The position numbers and the translations under genes are program-made. Positions 1 through 11,560 of a DNA stretch of 64,000 nucleotides are shown here, in pieces. Within the stretch, counting starts at the first letter, position 1; the number at the start of each line of letters is the position of its first letter. The notes below the pieces were generated by a model. That model was not told the DNA's origin. It did not search any database and worked only from the letters and a program-made list of their open reading frames with translations. Source of the stretch: Acestrorhynchus altus (Eukaryota > Chordata > Actinopteri > Characiformes > Acestrorhynchidae); NCBI GenBank assembly GCA_034509495.1, contig CM067524.1, positions 17,258,498 to 17,322,497 of the forward strand, written 5' to 3'.

Positions 1-122
1 TGCATGTACATCAGACACAATGAAGACAAGAGTTCATTAGGTCATGTTTGGCAGTCTCTGTGAGGATGGAATAAGAATAAGGTTATTCAGTTATTATTAC
101 CCTGTTCATCCTTTCATTTCAG

Positions 123-313
123 ACCATGAGTCGGTGCAGTGGTGCTATGACAACTTTGTGAACTACCGCTCACTGATGTCTGCCGATAACGTACGGCAGC
201 AGCTGTCGCGCATCATGGACCGATTCAACCTGCCGCGGCGCAGCACGGAGTTCACCAGCCGAGATTACTACATCAACATCCGCCGTGCGCTTGTCACTGG
301 CTTCTTCATGCAG
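123..313 (+). CDS. dhx15: dhx15 coding exon (antepenultimate-type exon, third from the end)
   Basis: The acceptor is the pyrimidine-rich tract ending in CAG at 120-122; the donor is CAG|GTGTGT at 313/314. The first two bases complete a codon split with the preceding exon outside the window, and the exon ends in phase 0. It encodes the stretch from HESVQWCYDNF to ALVTGFFMQ, the end of the ratchet region leading into the OB-fold. The vertebrate family sequence is almost unchanged here. Confidence 0.95.
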
Positions 314-2372
314 GTGTGTTTGCATGTGTGTGCTCAGCCATGTGTGTAATGGGGGGGGGGGTCAGTGCTGGGTGCGATGATACGTTTTGTGTCTGATGGC
401 TGATTAGTGACTGTTTTAAATTCTGCTCCAAATACAAGAGACAATAGTAAGGGCCCTGAAGGGCATGGCTAAATATTCTTCCTTTTAAATTCAAAAGATG
501 TTGATTTCTTTCCTGCAGCTATCAAAGATGCCTTGAACTAATATATTGGAATTAGTCCTTTTTTTTTTTATCTTGGAGGCTCAAAGCGAATGTGTTGACA
601 TGTGAACACGCAGCCATTTTGATATGGCCTTAAGGGTCCCATCAGACAACTTGATAAGTCAGTTAGTTGTATTGGCTTCCGCCGCCAGAACGACGGGCAA
701 ATTGCCTAAATGGTAAACATCTCTTGCTGAAAGGGACAATATAATGGAGTTGCCAAGTCATGGAAACGTGGTCACACGTGAGCATGGCTGACAGCTTATT
801 AGGGTTAATGGGCAGATAATTATTTGGCAGACATTTAAGAAATGATGCATGATTTTGAGCTTTGGACTAGTTGAGCTTCAGTATGAGTTTTTTTTTTTTT
901 GTTTTTTTGTTTTTCCAGAATTATGATCATACCTTTTGTACTCTTTGCTCATAATGAATAGGTATAGGCCCTGTTGCAAGCATGTAATCACTCATGCTTG
1001 CCATTATAATGGATAGCTCTCTTTCAAAGTGTGACCATTTAAGCACATAATAAGAAATAGTCCCTTTTTGGCCTGCCTAAGGAAAACAAATGGCATTTTT
1101 ATCGGGCCTGTTTCTAGAAAGGGGTACTTGAAAACAAGCGACCTGACTAGTTGAATAGCTCCATTAATATAAAAATATTTGTCAACATTAACCTTTACTG
1201 GCGAGACAAATTTGTGCCTTCATGTACGAATTAAGAGCCACTCTATTGCCGACGTTTCTGTTTGCCGTGGGATTTTATTGAGACTGATTGCTCAGGTTAA
1301 TCTCCATGTTTGTATGCTGCATGTTTAAGTGGCTGAGGAACCAAAGTGTGTGTGAGTGTGAGACCGAAAGAGAGTGAGATTTATTTGTTAATTTGCTTCT
1401 TGGGTGTTATCAGGTGGCCCACCTGGAGCGTACGGGACACTATTTGACGGTGAAGGACAACCAGGTGGTCCAGCTGCACCCATCCACTGTGCTGGACCAC
1501 AAGCCTGAGTGGGTGCTGTACAATGAGTTTGTGCTGACCACCAAGAACTACATCCGCACCTGCACGGATATCAAACCTGAGTGGTAAGCTAAAAAAAAAT
1601 CTTTATCTGGAGCTTGTGTTTGTTTGCATTAATGCAAATGCATGTTTGTCACACATTCACATTGGAAGGCCATAGGAGCAGACCAGTAAGATGTGCTGGT
1701 ATTGTTGTAATAAAGTAAGACACTTTGCTGGTGTATGTATAATAGCCTTTTTTAGGTTTTTACTGGTAAAATGTCTACTGTTGGTCAGTGCTGTTCAAAA
1801 GTATCTAAACAGTTAGGTGCTAACTGTGACCCAAAGGCTCTTTGACCAATGTCATAGAAGAACCACTTAGTTCCATGACAAATCATTTCATTAATGGGTT
1901 CAAAGAAGTCAGAGGCTAGTTTGTAGGAGTTTAAGGTATTAGCTATATTTGGATATGAATGATGTTGTGGGAATTGTAGTGGGCTGTAGAAATATCATAT
2001 AGAAATGGTACTATTGCATCGGGTGGGAACTGGAACTTGCACAACTGTCTAAAATAAAATGAATGGGGAGAAAAAACATAGAATAGCCTTTGGTTAGCCA
2101 TTTTGGTGCTTTCTCCCTGTTGTACTGAATCAAACTGATGTGTTTATGCATTTATTTGCTAATTTTATTTAAATCTATAAGAATATAAATACATACACAT
2201 TTAGAGGAGAATCTACTAATAAAACTGATTCCTCTCTTCCCCCTCCCTTTTTAGGCTGGTTAAAATTGCTCCACAGTACTATGAGATGAGCAACTTCCCA
2301 CAGTGTGAAGCCAAGAGGCAACTGGAGCGCATCATCGCTAAACTCCAAACCAAGGAATACTCTCAATACTAA
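123..2372 (+). CDS. dhx15: DEAH-box RNA helicase DHX15 (Prp43 orthologue), 3' end of gene: last three coding exons
   Basis: Coding exons are 123-313, 1414-1583 and 2255-2372, joined by GT..AG introns; the gene continues off the left edge. The joined reading gives about 158 C-terminal residues, including NYRSLMSADNVRQQLSRIMD, GHYLTVKDNQVVQLHPST and a terminus KLQTKEYSQY, which I recognise as DHX15. The vertebrate protein is about 795 residues, so roughly the last fifth is here: the end of the ratchet/HA2 region and the OB-fold domain, without the two RecA domains and their ATPase motifs. DHX15/Prp43 releases the lariat-intron spliceosome and acts in ribosome biogenesis; G-patch proteins activate it. 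The OB-fold contacts RNA and G-patch partners in the family. The frame is intact with no stop or frameshift, so the gene looks functional. Confidence is very high. Confidence 0.97.
314..1413 (+). other. dhx15 intron
   Basis: Intron between two dhx15 coding exons. It has a G run at 350-361 and a T-rich run at about 887-916. I see no gene, structured RNA or recognisable mobile element in it. Confidence 0.9.
1414..1583 (+). CDS. dhx15: dhx15 penultimate coding exon (OB-fold)
   Basis: The acceptor is TTATCAG at 1407-1413 and the donor is TG|GTAAG at 1583/1584. The exon begins in phase 0 (VAHLERTGHY) and ends two bases into the Trp codon of IKPEW, which the next exon completes. It carries the core of the OB-fold domain, including the HPSTVLDHKPEWVLYNEFV strand region. 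Confidence 0.95.
1584..2254 (+). other. dhx15 last intron, with a small dispersed-repeat fragment
   Basis: Intron with donor GTAAG and a long pyrimidine tract before the acceptor. Around 1826-1912 it carries a fragment of a dispersed repeat rich in AAGAACC and GGTTC words. Similar fragments appear near 22755-22812 and 29625-29760. Nothing else stands out. Confidence 0.85.
2255..2372 (+). CDS. dhx15: dhx15 last coding exon and stop codon
   Basis: The acceptor is the pyrimidine tract TTCCCCCTCCCTTTTTAG ending at 2254. The first base finishes the split Trp codon; the exon then reads LVKIAPQYYEMSNFPQCEAK and ends KEYSQY with TAA at 2370-2372. It forms the end of the OB-fold and the C-terminal extension. 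Confidence 0.95.
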
Positions 2373-2825
2373 ATGCCCTGGTTGGCATACTAAATTTACC
2401 CCTCAGCTCTCTGAGCTTTCTTCTCAGAACTCTGAAAGTTGTACATTGTCATCTTCTCAACATTAGGTTGCCATTTATATATATTTCTCTTTTTGTTTCA
2501 GTTTAATATTAAGATTATTTTTATAAGATTTTTTTTCTTGCTCCCATCCCTTCCGTTTCTTTCTCTCTCTCTCTTTTTTTTTTTGCATACCTGAGATAGC
2601 ATCTTGTGAAGCGGTCACTGTAGGCACTAAGGGATCGGTTAAATTGGGAGTTGAATGGTCAACAGGTATACAGTCATCGACCATCTTTATGCATGATCAT
2701 TCATGTGGATGTTGACATTCCTTATAGACATTGTGAACTTTTACTGATGTAACTGAGTAGACAAGTCCTTGTTTATTCTGTTTAAAAAAGACATTTGAAT
2801 TCAATAAAAAAAAGTATTGATATCA
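2373..2825 (+). other. dhx15: dhx15 3'UTR
   Basis: Follows the TAA stop and ends shortly after an AATAAA at 2803-2808. It is AT-rich with T and CT runs at 2555-2584. The exact cleavage site is inferred, not seen. Confidence 0.75.
2803..2808 (+). terminator. Polyadenylation signal AATAAA of dhx15
   Basis: A canonical AATAAA hexamer about 430 bases past the dhx15 stop, followed by an A run and then a GT-rich stretch (ATCAGGTGTGGTTG), a usual cleavage-site layout. It is the best hexamer before the Tc1 element that starts at about 2950. Confidence 0.7.
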
Positions 2826-2947
2826 GGTGTGGTTGCCTTGCTGGAGTGCTCTGGTGAAGAAACTGCCTTGTTTGTCAGATCTCGAGTGAAAATATACTAC
2901 ATACATCATTACCTGATGCCTTTTATTGAGGTGTCTTTCATGTATAA

Positions 2948-4205
2948 TACAGTGCATCCGGACAGTGTTCACAGCGCTTCATTTTTATGTTACAGCCTTA
3001 TTTCAAAATGGATTCATTCATTTTTTTTTTCACTCAGTGAGAAGGTCGTTTGAAATCTTTGGAAGATTTTAAAACAAAAACAAATAAAAATGAGTAAATA
3101 AGAATGATAAGTATTCACAGCCTTTGCTCAATACTTTGTTGAAGCACCTTTGGCAGCAATTACGGCCTCAACTCTATGAGTATGATGCTAGAGACACCTG
3201 TTTTTGGGAGATGTTCAAGTCTAGACTCTGGCTGGGCGGCTCAGAGGTGTCCTGAAGCCCCTGCTTTTTTATCTGGGCTGTGTGCTTGGGGTCATTGTCC
3301 TGTTGCAAGAGCACTCTGGAGCTCAAGGATGTCCCTGTACTACACTGCAGTCATCTTTCTATCAACCCTGACTAGTCTCCCAGTTTCCTGATGCAGAAAA
3401 ACATCCCCACAACATTCCCCTGATGCTGCCACCACTATAGGAATAGTATTGGCTACGTGATGAGCAGTGGCTGGTTTCCTCCAGACATGATGCTTGGCAT
3501 TCAGTCCAAAAAGATCAATCTTCTGTTTCTCGTGGTCTGAAGGTCCTTTAGGTGCCGTATTGCAAACTCCAGATGGGCTGTCGTTCCTGTCACTGAGGAT
3601 TGGCTTCCGTCTGGCCATTCGTCCATTCAGGCCTGATTGGTGGAGTGTTGCAGAAATGGTTCCGCAAGGATCTCCTTTCTCCACAGAGCAACGTTGGAGC
3701 TCTGTCAGAGTGACCATTGGTTCTTGGTCACCTCCCTAACTAAGGCCCTCATACCACGATCACTCAGTTTGGCCGTACAGTCAGCTCTATGAACAGTAGT
3801 TCCAAACTTCATCCATTTATGGATGATGGAGGACCCTGTGCTCAATGGGACCTTCAATGTTCCCTTTCCTGGATCTGAGTGTCAGTACAATCCTGTCTTG
3901 GAGGTCTACAGACAATTCCTTAGACTTCATGGCTTGGGACCTTATATAAACAGGCGTGTGCCTTTCCAAATCATGTCAACTGATTTTACTGCAGGTGTAC
4001 GCCAGTCAAGCTGTAGAAACATCTGAAGGCTGATCAGTGGATACAAGATGCACCTGAGCTCAATTTTGTGTGTCATGGCAAAGGCTGTGAATACTTATAT
4101 ACATGTTAATTTTGTGTTTTTCTACACACATTTATCATTGTGGGGTATTATGTGTAGAGGTTTGAGGGGAAATTAATCCATTTGTTGAAGTGTAGTGTGT
4201 GAAGT
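2948..4205 (-). mobile_element. Decayed Tc1-like DNA transposon, transposase on the minus strand
   Basis: The left end is a TA followed by CAGTGCATCCGGACAGTG, the terminal inverted repeat start of a Tc1 family widespread in fish. The right end (GTGAAGTGTAGTGTGTGAAG) is a degenerate inverse of it. On the minus strand, pieces of transposase are readable in several frames. They include helix-turn-helix-proximal words (MVTLTELQRCSVEKGDP, GLNGRMARRKP) and the catalytic-domain words LFGLNAKHHVWRKP and GRLVRVDRKM. The reading frame is broken and residues around the first catalytic Asp (normally WSDE) are lost, so this is a dead copy. It lies about 120 bases past the dhx15 poly(A) signal. Confidence 0.88.
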
Positions 4206-5230
4206 CAGTTGATTAGTGTTGGGGATAAATTATTCCTCAGCTTGTTTGTTCATAATTTTATTATTTAAGCTCAACTGTCATATTCCTTACATTTAGAGAT
4301 AGATTAACAGTAAAACTCTTGAAATGTCACTTTACATGTAATAAATATAAAATCTGACACATTTTGTATGAAATTATGAACAAGGTTTTTCACAATATTA
4401 CATTTTTTTGAGATGCACTAGTATTTTAAAATTGAATGCTACTATGGGATAAGTAATCTTAGCATATTGTTGATCTGTAGTGGAAGCAGGCATGATGTTT
4501 GTGTTTGTTTAATACTGTATGTCTAGAAAGATCATTTTGATTCTGGTTAAACCTGATCTGAAAAGTGATCATCTTTTTACAAATCCAATCAATTCACAAG
4601 ACAGTGACCTGTTAAATAAACATTGCAAAATGTATTACATTCATATACTGAAATTATTTACTAATTGACTTACTAGTTGCCAGATTCAGATTTTGTTTGA
4701 AAAAGAATTTATGGGTAGAAATGGTACATTTGTCATTTTTTATGCCAGGCCTACATTTGAAAATGAAATTGAAAATGAAGAATTTTGAGAGTATATATTG
4801 AACCTGATATCTGACATATCTGTGAAGGCTTGATTAGACTGACTGTTAAATAGGCTACTGTTTTCATATGGTCAGTAATATGGTCATTGGTAATATTTGC
4901 TGATTTTTTTCCAGAGAATATTTAATCAATTTTAAGGATTTTATGCTAGTTTTAAACAGGGATTGGAACATATAGGGCTGGAAATATGAACTCCCTGGTC
5001 AGTCATAGAGTTATTGGGTATTGTTCAGGTGTGTTGGTTCTCTAAGGCAGCCAGCACAGTATAAGGTTTACCTGATTTAATTGTTTGTTGCTTTAAATAA
5101 GATTTTGTCTAAGGACCTACGGCCATCTCTTACAGTTGCCCATTTGAAGTCAAAGACAAAACACAATAGAAATGTTAAGAACCTAAAAAGAGCACTTGTG
5201 AAGGTTGTTGTTTTTTTAAGATGTAAGAGA
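4206..5230. other. AT-rich intergenic DNA, nothing recognised
   Basis: No open frame of note, repeat array or mobile-element signature is visible. Base composition is strongly AT-rich with scattered short homopolymers. Confidence 0.6.
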
Positions 5231-5500
5231 AATGGAAATGTTTTTGCTACTTAAGAGATTGAAGATATACATATTATTTGGTTATTGTCTTTTTTCCCTT
5301 TTTTTTTTTTTTGGACTTCTGTCCAATTTATGTAGATGTAGAGATAATATAGATATTGGAGCACCCCCTCCCCCCCCACTTTTAACAAATGATCACAGTT
5401 ACCCCCACCCCCCGAGAAAATATATTCCCGTGGCTGTCAGAGCTCTTAATGACTTCATTTCTTATGAATTAAAATAAGAAAAGCAGGTGGATTTCCCCTT
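5231..5500. other. Intergenic DNA with T and C homopolymer runs
   Basis: A T run at about 5297-5312, a C-rich run at about 5364-5380 and another near 5402-5413. No gene is visible. Confidence 0.6.
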
Positions 5501-5569
5501 TAAATGAGGAACTACCAAAGGATGCGTTGACCTCTGGATGCTTGTTTGGAATTCATTTCTTCATGCATC

Positions 5570-6172
5570 TTAAACATGTTGCTTTTTCATATCCATTACT
5601 GTAACATAGACATTGCAGAATTTCAGAGGCCTGGACTCCTTTGTTTCCTTTGCAGGGTTTGTTTCAATTGCCAACAGGCAACTTTTCTGATTTGTCATGT
5701 AAGATCCTTGAAAAAGTCGACTTGGACATAATTGTCTCTGCTCAAGAAAGTTGGCGGCGCCCCATTGCGAAGGTTCTTGAAAAGCCTCTTCATTCTCTGG
5801 GTCAGCTCCCCAAATGAAGGATACCGAGTTAGCCAGAGCGTGAAACCACCAGGAATTGGGCAGCGGGACATCTCTGAAGTGAGGGTCCTTGAGGACTTGT
5901 TTCTTCAGGCTTAGGTCAGCCAAGGTTCAGTGGAGCAGTGCAATGATTTTGGGTAGGGGGGCCAAGTCTTGTGCAGAGTAGAGGAGCCCCCTGTGGACCA
6001 AAAATCCTTTGGCTCTTTTCCATTCATTACTGTATTTTAGCATTTTTGCATTTTTTTTCCTTTTTTTTCTGCTGACTGCGTCTTCGAAAGCATTGGTTTG
6101 AGTCCACTCCTGACAGTTGAAGGAAGTCGACGGATTCTTCCCTGTAGAGTTATGAGTAATATGCAGCTGCAT
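5570..6172 (-). other. Unrecognised, non-repetitive block with adjacent minus-strand open frames
   Basis: Two minus-strand open frames (6172-5927 and 5923-5570) abut. A third frame over about 5895-5685 is also open and reads like protein (…RYPSFGELTQRMKRLFKNLR…, …LSRDNYVQVDFFKDLT stop). I recognise no family. Base composition is more balanced than the flanks. It may be a remnant of an old gene or retroposon, or simply a conserved non-coding block that happens to be open. I assign no function. Confidence 0.3.
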
Positions 6173-7050
6173 TTGCAGCTTACTGCAGCAGTTTCATAAG
6201 GCTTGTGCTACAGTATGTGTTTAGTAAATGCCCTCTGACTTGTCTCGTTTTAATTTGGGGGTATTCTTAGAATCCTTGTGAAGACAGCAGGCCTAATCCA
6301 TCTTGGTGCATCCCCCTCCCCTTTTAGCCTTGAGACTAGAATATTCGCTGCTTCATCGCTGTGTTCATGAAGCACTTCAGCGAGGAGAGAAAGTACATTT
6401 AATCACAATACCCAGGGGCTCTTTTTGTTCTATCTCTGCGTTAATCCATTAGCTGTAGATAAAAACCATTTCTTACCTATGGCATCACACGCAGAAAGAG
6501 CGGGAAGAGCATCACGTGCGGGAGACACAGGAGCTTCAAAAAGGACCTCAAGTTAGGATTTGGCCTTGATTTGAAGTTTCAAAGGCCTGTCACCAGGAGA
6601 GGAAAGGCCACTCGCAAGCACCGCACAGCTCCAGCTGTCTTCAGTGAACAGCTGAAGAGAGGCTGAAGGAAAATTGCCTTTCTTGTGCTGTGGGAGTTGT
6701 ACATCAAGGCTACTGTGTGTGTGTAATATGCAAAAGCGAGAGATTATCATGTTTGTTTTGATCTTTAGGCGACTATTGGGGAAGAAAGCTCTCTGAGTGT
6801 TCCTTAAACACACGGCTTTACACACTCTACCATGAAAACTGGGCCGGAAAGCAAGTCTCTCCAAAGCCAATAGAAAACACATTAGCTCGAGTTGATCGGG
6901 AAATTATGTGGGATTGATTTTGAGGGCAGAAGGGATTTTTGTCATACTCAGGGCTTTCAATTGATCCTTGGCCTTGTAATTACCAAATACATTATTCTTG
7001 ATTTCATTATTTATATATTTTTTGATATTCTATATCTTTTTTTTTTATTC
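6173..7050. other. Non-repetitive intergenic DNA
   Basis: The 6260-6900 part has balanced composition and few low-complexity runs, unlike the AT-rich flanks. It could hold a regulatory element. No exon is supported. From 6960 it becomes AT-rich. Confidence 0.4.
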
Positions 7051-7051
7051 A

Positions 7052-7310
7052 TTTTGTCCCAATTTATCCCAATCCTGTTATGACTCACAAACGATGCTCC
7101 CAACACTAGAAGGGTGAAGACGAGATCCGATACATGAGAAGCCAGCCACATCCTCATTTTTTTTGACCCCAGCTCCGATACAACAGCTAAGAGACTACTA
7201 TGTTGACCAGCACAGCACTGGGTGTAATGTGTGGAGAGAGTGATGATTCCCAGCTTGTTTTTTTTTTTTTGTTGGTCTTGCTGATTGACCAGCATTGTCA
7301 AGCTTGCTCA
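7052..7310 (+). repeat. SINE-like dispersed repeat, copy A
   Basis: It shares an ordered series of words with 16320-16650 on the same strand: a start like ATCCCAATTT, then AAGACGAGATCC..GATAC, CCAGCCAC, AGCTCCGATACAACAGCT, GACCAGCACAGCACT and GTGTGGAGAGAG. The two copies show it is dispersed. I recall this repeat as common in some otophysan fish but cannot name it. Confidence 0.7.
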
Positions 7311-7343
7311 CGCTGGTTGTTCAGCTTGCTGAGGTTTGTAGAC

Positions 7344-7474
7344 GTGCACAACTCCAGTTCTGGTCTCTAACAAGTTTGGTAGTTCACCCAGTTACCAGAC
7401 AAATTGGCTGTGTTTGAGTACGTCAGCTACTAGGCTTTGCTTTAGACCAGCCCTCTAGGACTGGAGTTGTGCAC
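7344..7474. mobile_element. Short palindromic MITE
   Basis: About 130 bases with inverted ends: GTGCACAACTCCAGTTCT on the left and AGGACTGGAGTTGTGCAC on the right. There is no coding content. It is a miniature inverted-repeat element of unknown family. Confidence 0.65.
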
Positions 7475-10262
7475 CTCTCAACTAAACCATTAATCTTACT
7501 TCAATAAGTTACTGATCAAGTTGTCTTAGCTTTAAAATGTATTTTCTAGCTCTGGTATCTTAAGACAAGTGGTGAATAATATGATTATAAAAATACCTGT
7601 ATATCATGTATGGAGTTTTGCTTATGGTCATGTAATTGGTAGGGTCAGAAATGGCCTAGAAAGCATAATGGCTCACACCAAAACTAAACTCACCTTATGC
7701 AAACAATTGCCTTTTATTTCTCTGACAATGAAAACATGAGAATTAGGCCGTGATTTATGCTTTTTTGACCCATTATGGACTACTGCCTCACCCTGAGGAT
7801 GGGCCTGTAGACTACTAGAGCGTCCTTCATGGCCCACAAGTTGAGAAACCCTATCCCAGCCAAATTGCAGAATTTTTATACAGGAAGATCTGGCACAGTA
7901 GATCATGAATTTCACATGACACATGGGAAATTGGGTGCACAACTACCAAACCTAATCCTTTTCAGTGTATTGCATTTTCTACATTTGTAAAATCAGTTAT
8001 TATTGAAATAAATGTATATAAGTGAATGTATAGATCCAATCAGGACTGGCAGAAACCGCCCTACAGTCACCCCGAGATTCTTTCATTAAGTTATTTCTGG
8101 AATTACTATAAATGTTGATGTTTGCCTTGTTTGACTTGCTCACTTTCATACTTCTAAAGGTTGTTTTTCTCTTCCATAGAAAAATCCACACTTATACACA
8201 CCCTTACCTCTAAGAACTGGCAACATAAATTGACTATCCACCAGCCGGAACTTGCTGACAGACTACCACAGGCCCATCAGCCAGACGGCAACCAGATCAT
8301 TAATCAAAGCATTTTGCCTTTTCGCCCCTCCATGTGAGACCCCCCACGATGTTCTAAGAATGTTCTGTTCAAATTTGGAAGGGCGTTTATTGCAGACACC
8401 TCAGCACTTCCTGGCCCTGCCTCTTACCTTCCTCCACCAGTTCAGTTCTGAATGAAGCTGGGACAGGTGTCTTATCTCCATCACATTGCGCTAGCGAAGC
8501 CAATCTCAGAGATGATGCTGTCGACTGGAATGTGACAAATCCATCTGTCCTGGTTTGAATTTGTATGCTAATTTGAAGTAATGGCCCCTCTGGTGAGTGA
8601 ACGATGGAACAATTCAATCGTGGTATCTCTGACAAGAAGTCGCCAGCCTATGTGTGACAGGTTCTTGTATGATGTACAGTGGGCTGGTGTTGATGTATAG
8701 GCCCTTCAGGGTAGGAGGCGTATTCTGCATGATTCAGACAAACTGGAAATGGAGGAATCTGCGAGGAATTAATCTCAAACCAGATTAAATTGAGTTCAGG
8801 GAGATGTTACACCAAGAGCAGTGCTGAAACAGAGCAATAAATGAGGAAACATGCACTGAATTTTGCTTCAGCTGCTTCAGAGACTACTAAGTGCATAAAA
8901 CCCGATGAAGACATAATGGGCACAAATCCCATCATTTCATAATTCATGGGATTATTTCCTGAAATACTTTCCTGGGTTATAATACAAAATGAAGATCTGT
9001 AATCAACATTCATGTTTAGTCAAAAACTAAAACAGTAAAGTTACAAAAAGAAGACCATCTCCATGCATGATAAAATTAACAGAAACTTCAGTTTCTTGGT
9101 CTGCCATATTCTTATTACCTGAACACAAAATGGGGAAAATAATAAATTCATATATTAATTTGAATCTGGCTTTGTGGTAGGAACCATATATAAAATTCAA
9201 AATACAAAATTTTATTTATGATAAAAAAAAAAGAATTAAGGTTAATCCCTAGAGCCACAATATTATTGGTCCAAGCCCCCCTCCCACCACACAAGTGTAG
9301 CTCAACGTCACTACACTGTATAACCAAATGCAAAGAGGCCTGAAAGTCCCCGCCACAACACAACATATGCATCTTATACAAAAAAGTACATATATTACTG
9401 CATTTCACATGCATCCAGTATATGAGTAGCCTCATGAAACATACAAAATGCAGCCTTACCTTATGCAACAGGCTACTTTCTCGCTTTTTCCTTACACATT
9501 AATCCACCAAATCCTCAAAGTCCAGCTCTTTAACAAGCTCTGGCTCAATGGCAGCAGTGACAGCATTAATTAAGAGTTCATTTTTAATTTGACCCATTAG
9601 AGAAAACAAATGGTCTCCCTCGCAGTTTCTGACAGGAGGTTCAGGAAAAGACAGAGAGCAACGTACATATTTCAGAACCGTAGAGCATTATCCATGATTG
9701 TCTTTTTTAATTCCAGTCAGTCCAAAATAAACTTATCACAGTACATTCATTGGCTCATGTCTCTTTGATAGGTTGTGTATGTTAACTAAAATAAATTTAG
9801 AGAAGTGGCAATCTAGAAAAGTGCGAATTGGCTAGTGAAATCCAGTGTTGGTCAAGGACCCCCTGTTGATCAGGGACCCTGCGCATGTGCCCAGTAGGCT
9901 TGGTCTGTAATCTGTCCTTGGTAATGAATTAAGCATAGCCTTGGACCAATTTGCACTGACAATAATATATCACTACTCAAATCCGCTGAAGTTTTATTTA
10001 CTGAAGTCTTATTCTTTCATAAAAGTGAACTTTTTAGAGTGTAAACAGGCGTTTTGCAGACAGTGTAAGCAAGTGTGTGGCCATCATCATGAGTTTGAGT
10101 TTGAACCTTAAAGATGTTAGTGTCACCCAGAACAGGGAAGTGATGGAAAGAATCCCAGCTAGTGAATCATTTACAACAAAACAACAAAAACAATGCACCA
10201 AGAAGGAGTTCTTGGAATTAAATGAGGCTACTGTATATATGCGTGATTGTGATTATGATATA
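7475..10262. other. Intergenic DNA, no gene recognised
   Basis: Mostly AT-rich unique-looking sequence. Around 7790-7860 there is a fragment whose reverse complement contains GGTTTCTCAACTTGTGGGCC, resembling a dispersed fish repeat also hinted at near 13970. The 8230-8640 part is more balanced in composition. No exon is supported. Confidence 0.5.
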
Positions 10263-10788
10263 CAGGGGTTGGACAATGAAACTGAAACACATGGTTTTAT
10301 ACCACAATAATGTATTAGTATGGTGTACTAGGGCCTTCTTTTGTAGCCAATACAGCATCAATTCGTCTTGGGAATGACATTTTATGGATACAATCCAGAT
10401 TAGCACCCGAACATCCCTTTCAGACAGCTTCCTCTTGCAGCCACAGTTAATCCTGTTGGTTGGTCCTTCTTGGTGGTGCTGACATTACCCTGGATACTGT
10501 GGCTCTTGATACATCACAAAGACTTGCTGTCTTGGTCACAGATGCGCCAGCAAGACGTGCACCAACAATTTGTCCTCTTTTGAACTCTGGTATGTCACCC
10601 CTTAATATTGGGTGCATTGCAATATTTTGAGCAAAACTGTGCTCTTACCTGCTAATTGAACCTTCACACTCTGCTCTTACTGGTGTAATGTGCAATTAAT
10701 GAAGATTGGCCACCAGGCTGCTCCAATTTAGCCATGAAACCTCCCACACTAAAATGACAGGTGTTTCTGTTTCAGTGTCCAACCCCTG
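10263..10788 (-). mobile_element. Internally deleted Tc1-like element with intact terminal inverted repeats
   Basis: The ends are TA-flanked near-perfect inverted repeats: CAGGGGTTGGACAATGAAAC at 10263 and its complement ending GTGTCCAACCCCTG at 10788. On the minus strand the 3' part encodes a Tc1 N-terminal helix-turn-helix (FKRGQIVGARLAGASVTKTA, then ATVSRVM and GCKRKLSERDVRV-like words). It then jumps to a short C-terminal tail resembling PRRIDAVLATKEGP. The catalytic domain is missing. It is therefore a non-autonomous deletion derivative whose termini a related transposase could once have moved. Confidence 0.85.
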
Positions 10789-10834
10789 TATGTAAGTAAT
10801 TACAATATTAAAGTGAATGCATAAGTTTATTTGG

Positions 10835-11560
10835 GGAAAGTTGTACAATTGAAAATAGTCCCTAATACCCTGTTGGGCCACCCTGAGCCTGGATACAAGA
10901 CGAGATATCAAACAAATGCTGCAATCTGGTGGAGACAGTCCGAGGAAATGTGGCTGAGCATTACCTTGCTGAAAAATGCCAGTTAGAAGCTCTACCATGA
11001 GAGGCAACACATGTGCCTGCAGGATGTCCTGCAGATATTGCTGAGCTTTTACTGGTTCTCATAACACTACTAGGGGTAACTGACTGTCATATGTGAAGGC
11101 CCATATGTGGGGCAGTGTGTCGCTCCACAGCAAGACAAGATTAATCGTTCACCACGAGGCCTCTATACTCAGCCCTGGCCATTGTTGGATCCTAAACAGA
11201 ACTTTGATTCTTCACTAAAGACGATACAATTCCAGTTCATATCAGTCTGGGTTTCTCATTCATGACACCACTGCAGACACCACACAGATGACAGTGGCTT
11301 GGTCAGAATGGTCTTGATTGCAGGCAGTTCTTCAAAACAACCTTCCTGCTTCCTGTCAATCTGTCAGCTGGACTAATTGTGTTGTAGAAGCATGTCAGTG
11401 ATCTGTCACCAAGACGTACATTACCCAAAAGTAGTCTCTGCTAACTTTTTTATAGGTAACAATCAATTTTATGTCCTCTTCTGACAATGTCCATTGTCTA
11501 ATCAGACGACACCTCTAGTTTAATTATATGGGGTATTAGATTACTATCATGTTAAGTAGT
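10835..11560 (-). mobile_element. Tc1/mariner-like transposase remnant
   Basis: The minus strand carries a broken transposase C-terminal half: QQYLQDILQAHVLPLM, then GIFQQGNAQPHF, the position of the usual FQQDNARPH catalytic motif with Asp replaced by Gly. Upstream words match the centre of the family only loosely, and several stops interrupt the frame. It starts 46 bases past the previous element, so the two form a small Tc1 cluster. Ends are not clear. Confidence 0.7.

Noticed and set aside
3176..4026. Plus-strand open frames at 3176-3391, 3494-3739 and 3823-4026
   Set aside because: Antisense shadows of the Tc1 transposase on the minus strand.
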